Positions 31,963 to 33,443 of a stretch of DNA of 33,443 nt are shown here, in pieces; position 1 is the first letter of the stretch; each line of letters opens with the position of its first letter. The translations under genes were made by a program, and so were the position numbers. The notes under the pieces were generated by a model, which was not told where the DNA came from, did no database searches, and saw only the letters and a list, made by a program, of their open reading frames with translations. This DNA is from UBA1227 sp045629305 (GTDB taxonomy: Bacteria; Bacillota; Clostridia; Oscillospirales; Acutalibacteraceae), in NCBI GenBank assembly GCA_045629305.1, contig JAZQQZ010000016.1, positions 1 through 33,443 of the forward strand, written 5' to 3'.

Positions 31963-32703
31963 ATGCCAAAGTTAGATAATAAAAGTGAATATGTGGAAGA
32001 CTTAGGCTCTGGCGTAAAACTTATCTGTTCCCCTATCCATGGGTTTGGAACGGATGCAATACTCCTTGCGAATTTTGCCTCCCCTAAGAGATCTGACAAA
32101 TGTGTCGACCTCGGCACTGGTTGTGGAATCATTCCATTCATTTGGCTTCGTGATGGAGTAGAAAACGAAATCATCGGAGTGGACATCCAAGAAGCGGCCA
32201 TTGACCAATTCAGCCGTTCTCTGGAACTCAATAACAATCCAAGCAACTTAAAGGGCCTCAAACTAGACCTTAGAGAAATTGGAAAAGATCTTCCAAAAGG
32301 ATACTTTGATCTTGTTACAATGAACCCACCATACAAACCTGCTGGCACAGGTATTCTCTCCAAAGCGACGCCTGAACAGATTGCTCGTCACGAGATAATG
32401 TGCACAATAGATGACGCCTCACGGGCTGCGAGTGAGCTTTTGCAGTTCGGCGGACGTTTTGTAATGTGCCATCGCCCAGAGCGCCTCGCTGACGTCATAT
32501 CGGCAATGAGGGCGAATGGCATCGAACCGAAGCGCCTTCGTATGGTGCAAAAGCGACCAGACACGCAGCCGTGGTTATTCTTGATAGAGGGCAAGAAAGG
32601 CTCCAAACCTTTCATGGAAGTTATGCCGCCCCTTATCATCCAAGATGAAAACGGCAACGACTCAGAAGAATTAGTAAAAATTATTGGTGATTACAGAGAT
32701 TAA
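31963..32703 (+). CDS. TrmN6-like tRNA1(Val) adenine-N6 methyltransferase
   Basis: A 246-aa class I SAM-dependent methyltransferase. Motif I is VDLGTGCGIIPF (48-59), the acidic ribose-binding end of strand 2 is IGVDIQEAA (71-79), and the catalytic motif is NPPY at 121-124, typical of amino-group N6-adenine methyltransferases. The overall pattern (SPIHGFGTDAILLANFA near the N-terminus, FVMCHRPERLADV later) matches the TrmN6/YfiC-like group common in Firmicutes, where it precedes rsmI as it does here. AGAGGAG lies 6 nt before the ATG. The exact target base is inferred from the family. Confidence 0.88.
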   Translation: MPKLDNKSEYVEDLGSGVKLICSPIHGFGTDAILLANFASPKRSDKCVDLGTGCGIIPFIWLRDGVENEIIGVDIQEAAIDQFSRSLELNNNPSNLKGLKLDLREIGKDLPKGYFDLVTMNPPYKPAGTGILSKATPEQIARHEIMCTIDDASRAASELLQFGGRFVMCHRPERLADVISAMRANGIEPKRLRMVQKRPDTQPWLFLIEGKKGSKPFMEVMPPLIIQDENGNDSEELVKIIGDYRD

Positions 32704-32713
32704 GGAGAAAGAC

Positions 32714-33443
32714 ATGGCTGGAATACTATATGTTATGGGAACACCAATAGGTAACCTCTCTGACTTTTCCCCAAGAGCAATTGAGACAATGCAAAATTGT
32801 GACTTTATTGCTGCCGAGGACACAAGAGTAACCTTGAAGCTCCTTAACCACTTTGACATAAAAAAACCTCTCGTCTCCTATTACGAGCATAACAAATATG
32901 ACCGTGAAGACGAGATACTAAATAAAATTATTAGCGGTGAAAACTGTGTCCTTGTATCGGATGCTGGTATGCCGGCAATTTCTGACCCCGGTATGGAACT
33001 TGTAAAAGCCTGCCACGCACATGGCATAGAGGTACAATCGGTACCAGGTCCTACAGCATTTGCCACAGCGCTTGCTATATCCGGCATGGACAACGGACGT
33101 TTCACTTTTGAAGGTTTTCTCAGTGTAAATAAAAAGTCAAGACGTGAACACCTTGACGACATTCGCTGTGAGCGCCGCACAATGATTTTCTATGAGGCAC
33201 CACACAAACTCTCAGCAACACTCAAAGACCTCTATGAAACGCTCGGAGACCGCGAAATAGCGATTGTCAGAGAACTCACTAAAATTCACGAAGAAGTAAT
33301 AAAAACCACCTTATCAGCTGCCGTGGAGGCTTACCCAGACAACAATCTCAAAGGTGAACTGGTTCTCATCATTGCAGGCGCGAAGGAAGAAGTAAAAGAA
33401 GAAGTCACATTAGAAGATGCAGTTAAACTAGCCCGTGACTATA
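32714..33443 (+). CDS. rsmI: 16S rRNA (cytidine-1402-2'-O)-methyltransferase RsmI (partial, C-terminus beyond right edge)
   Basis: Methylates C1402 in the 16S rRNA decoding centre. About 243 codons are present of roughly 280. Family motifs are LYVMGTPIGNLSDFSPRAIE at the N-terminus, IAAEDTRVTLKLL, YYEHNKYDRE, LVSDAGMPAISDPG (tetrapyrrole-methylase-type SAM site), SVPGPTAFATALAISG and MIFYEAPHKL. AAGGAG lies 8 nt before ATG 32714, 10 nt after the TrmN6-like stop, so the two are an operon of RNA-modification genes. Confidence 0.95.
   Translation, partial: MAGILYVMGTPIGNLSDFSPRAIETMQNCDFIAAEDTRVTLKLLNHFDIKKPLVSYYEHNKYDREDEILNKIISGENCVLVSDAGMPAISDPGMELVKACHAHGIEVQSVPGPTAFATALAISGMDNGRFTFEGFLSVNKKSRREHLDDIRCERRTMIFYEAPHKLSATLKDLYETLGDREIAIVRELTKIHEEVIKTTLSAAVEAYPDNNLKGELVLIIAGAKEEVKEEVTLEDAVKLARDY

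Noticed and set aside
31815..32363. 182-codon open frame on the minus strand
   Set aside because: It is antisense to the ferredoxin end, its terminator and the TrmN6-like gene; it would be translated through the terminator hairpin and has no recognisable motif.
1..33443. CRISPR array, insertion sequence, prophage or integrative element
   Set aside because: No regularly spaced repeats, transposase, integrase or phage genes were seen; the only clear tandem repeat is the short coding one at 20983-21036, and the tRNA has no adjacent integrase or duplicated 3' end in view.

Overview
The window looks like chromosome of a low-to-mid GC Gram-positive anaerobe, most likely a member of the Clostridia. 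The reasons are a complete V/A-type ATPase operon in the Enterococcus hirae/clostridial order, a 55-residue clostridial 2[4Fe-4S] ferredoxin, NrdR, type III pantothenate kinase, strong AGGAGG ribosome-binding sites with several TTG/GTG starts, and a compact aromatic-biosynthesis operon with an unusual fusion protein. The genus cannot be fixed from the sequence. I see no mobile element, prophage, CRISPR array or rRNA.

Layout. 1-8667 (minus): V-type ATP synthase operon, transcribed G/H-I-K-E-C-F-A-B-D, with subunit D cut by the left edge. The K subunit carries the residues that bind Na+ in E. hirae NtpK, so the enzyme is probably Na+-coupled. A good promoter and a conspicuous leader hairpin precede it. 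8950-10185 (plus): a long (411 aa) PRPP synthase, then a terminator shared with convergent ligA (10229-12241, minus). 12352-12669 (plus): a small acidic DUF1292-type protein.

12717-18448 (minus): a seven-gene unit. It starts with three genes resembling Bacillus subtilis ydjG-ydjH-ydjI (zinc-ribbon membrane protein, TPM-domain protein, SPFH/zinc-ribbon protein; no pspA-like gene). These are followed by coaX, an alpha/beta hydrolase, a small DivIVA-like coiled-coil protein and an orphan class I fumarase beta subunit. Divergent from it is a membrane-anchored transglutaminase-like protein (18602-19384, plus), possibly with a non-canonical upstream start. 19420-20796 (minus) is an M20 metallopeptidase. 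20908-22452 (plus) is a secreted, membrane-anchored repetitive (probable beta-helix) surface protein.

22499-24804 (minus): tRNA-Ser(GGA) lies just downstream of a polar amino-acid ABC transporter operon (binding lipoprotein, permease, ATPase). 25008-31659 (plus): nrdR, a CPBP-like membrane protein, then aroF, aroB, aroA, aroC and a three-domain chorismate mutase/shikimate dehydrogenase/shikimate kinase. These are tightly packed and apparently driven from the nrdR promoter. Together they supply every chorismate-pathway step except 3-dehydroquinate dehydratase, plus chorismate mutase. 31725 to the right edge (plus): ferredoxin, a TrmN6-like methyltransferase and the start of rsmI.

Most of the window is housekeeping. 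The points most worth a second look are the CM-SDH-SK fusion, the ydjGHI-like module without PspA, paired NrdR-box-like sites before nrdR, the leader hairpin of the ATPase operon and the apparent AUA start. I did not find a system I could defend as wholly new. No intergenic gap exceeds about 300 bases.
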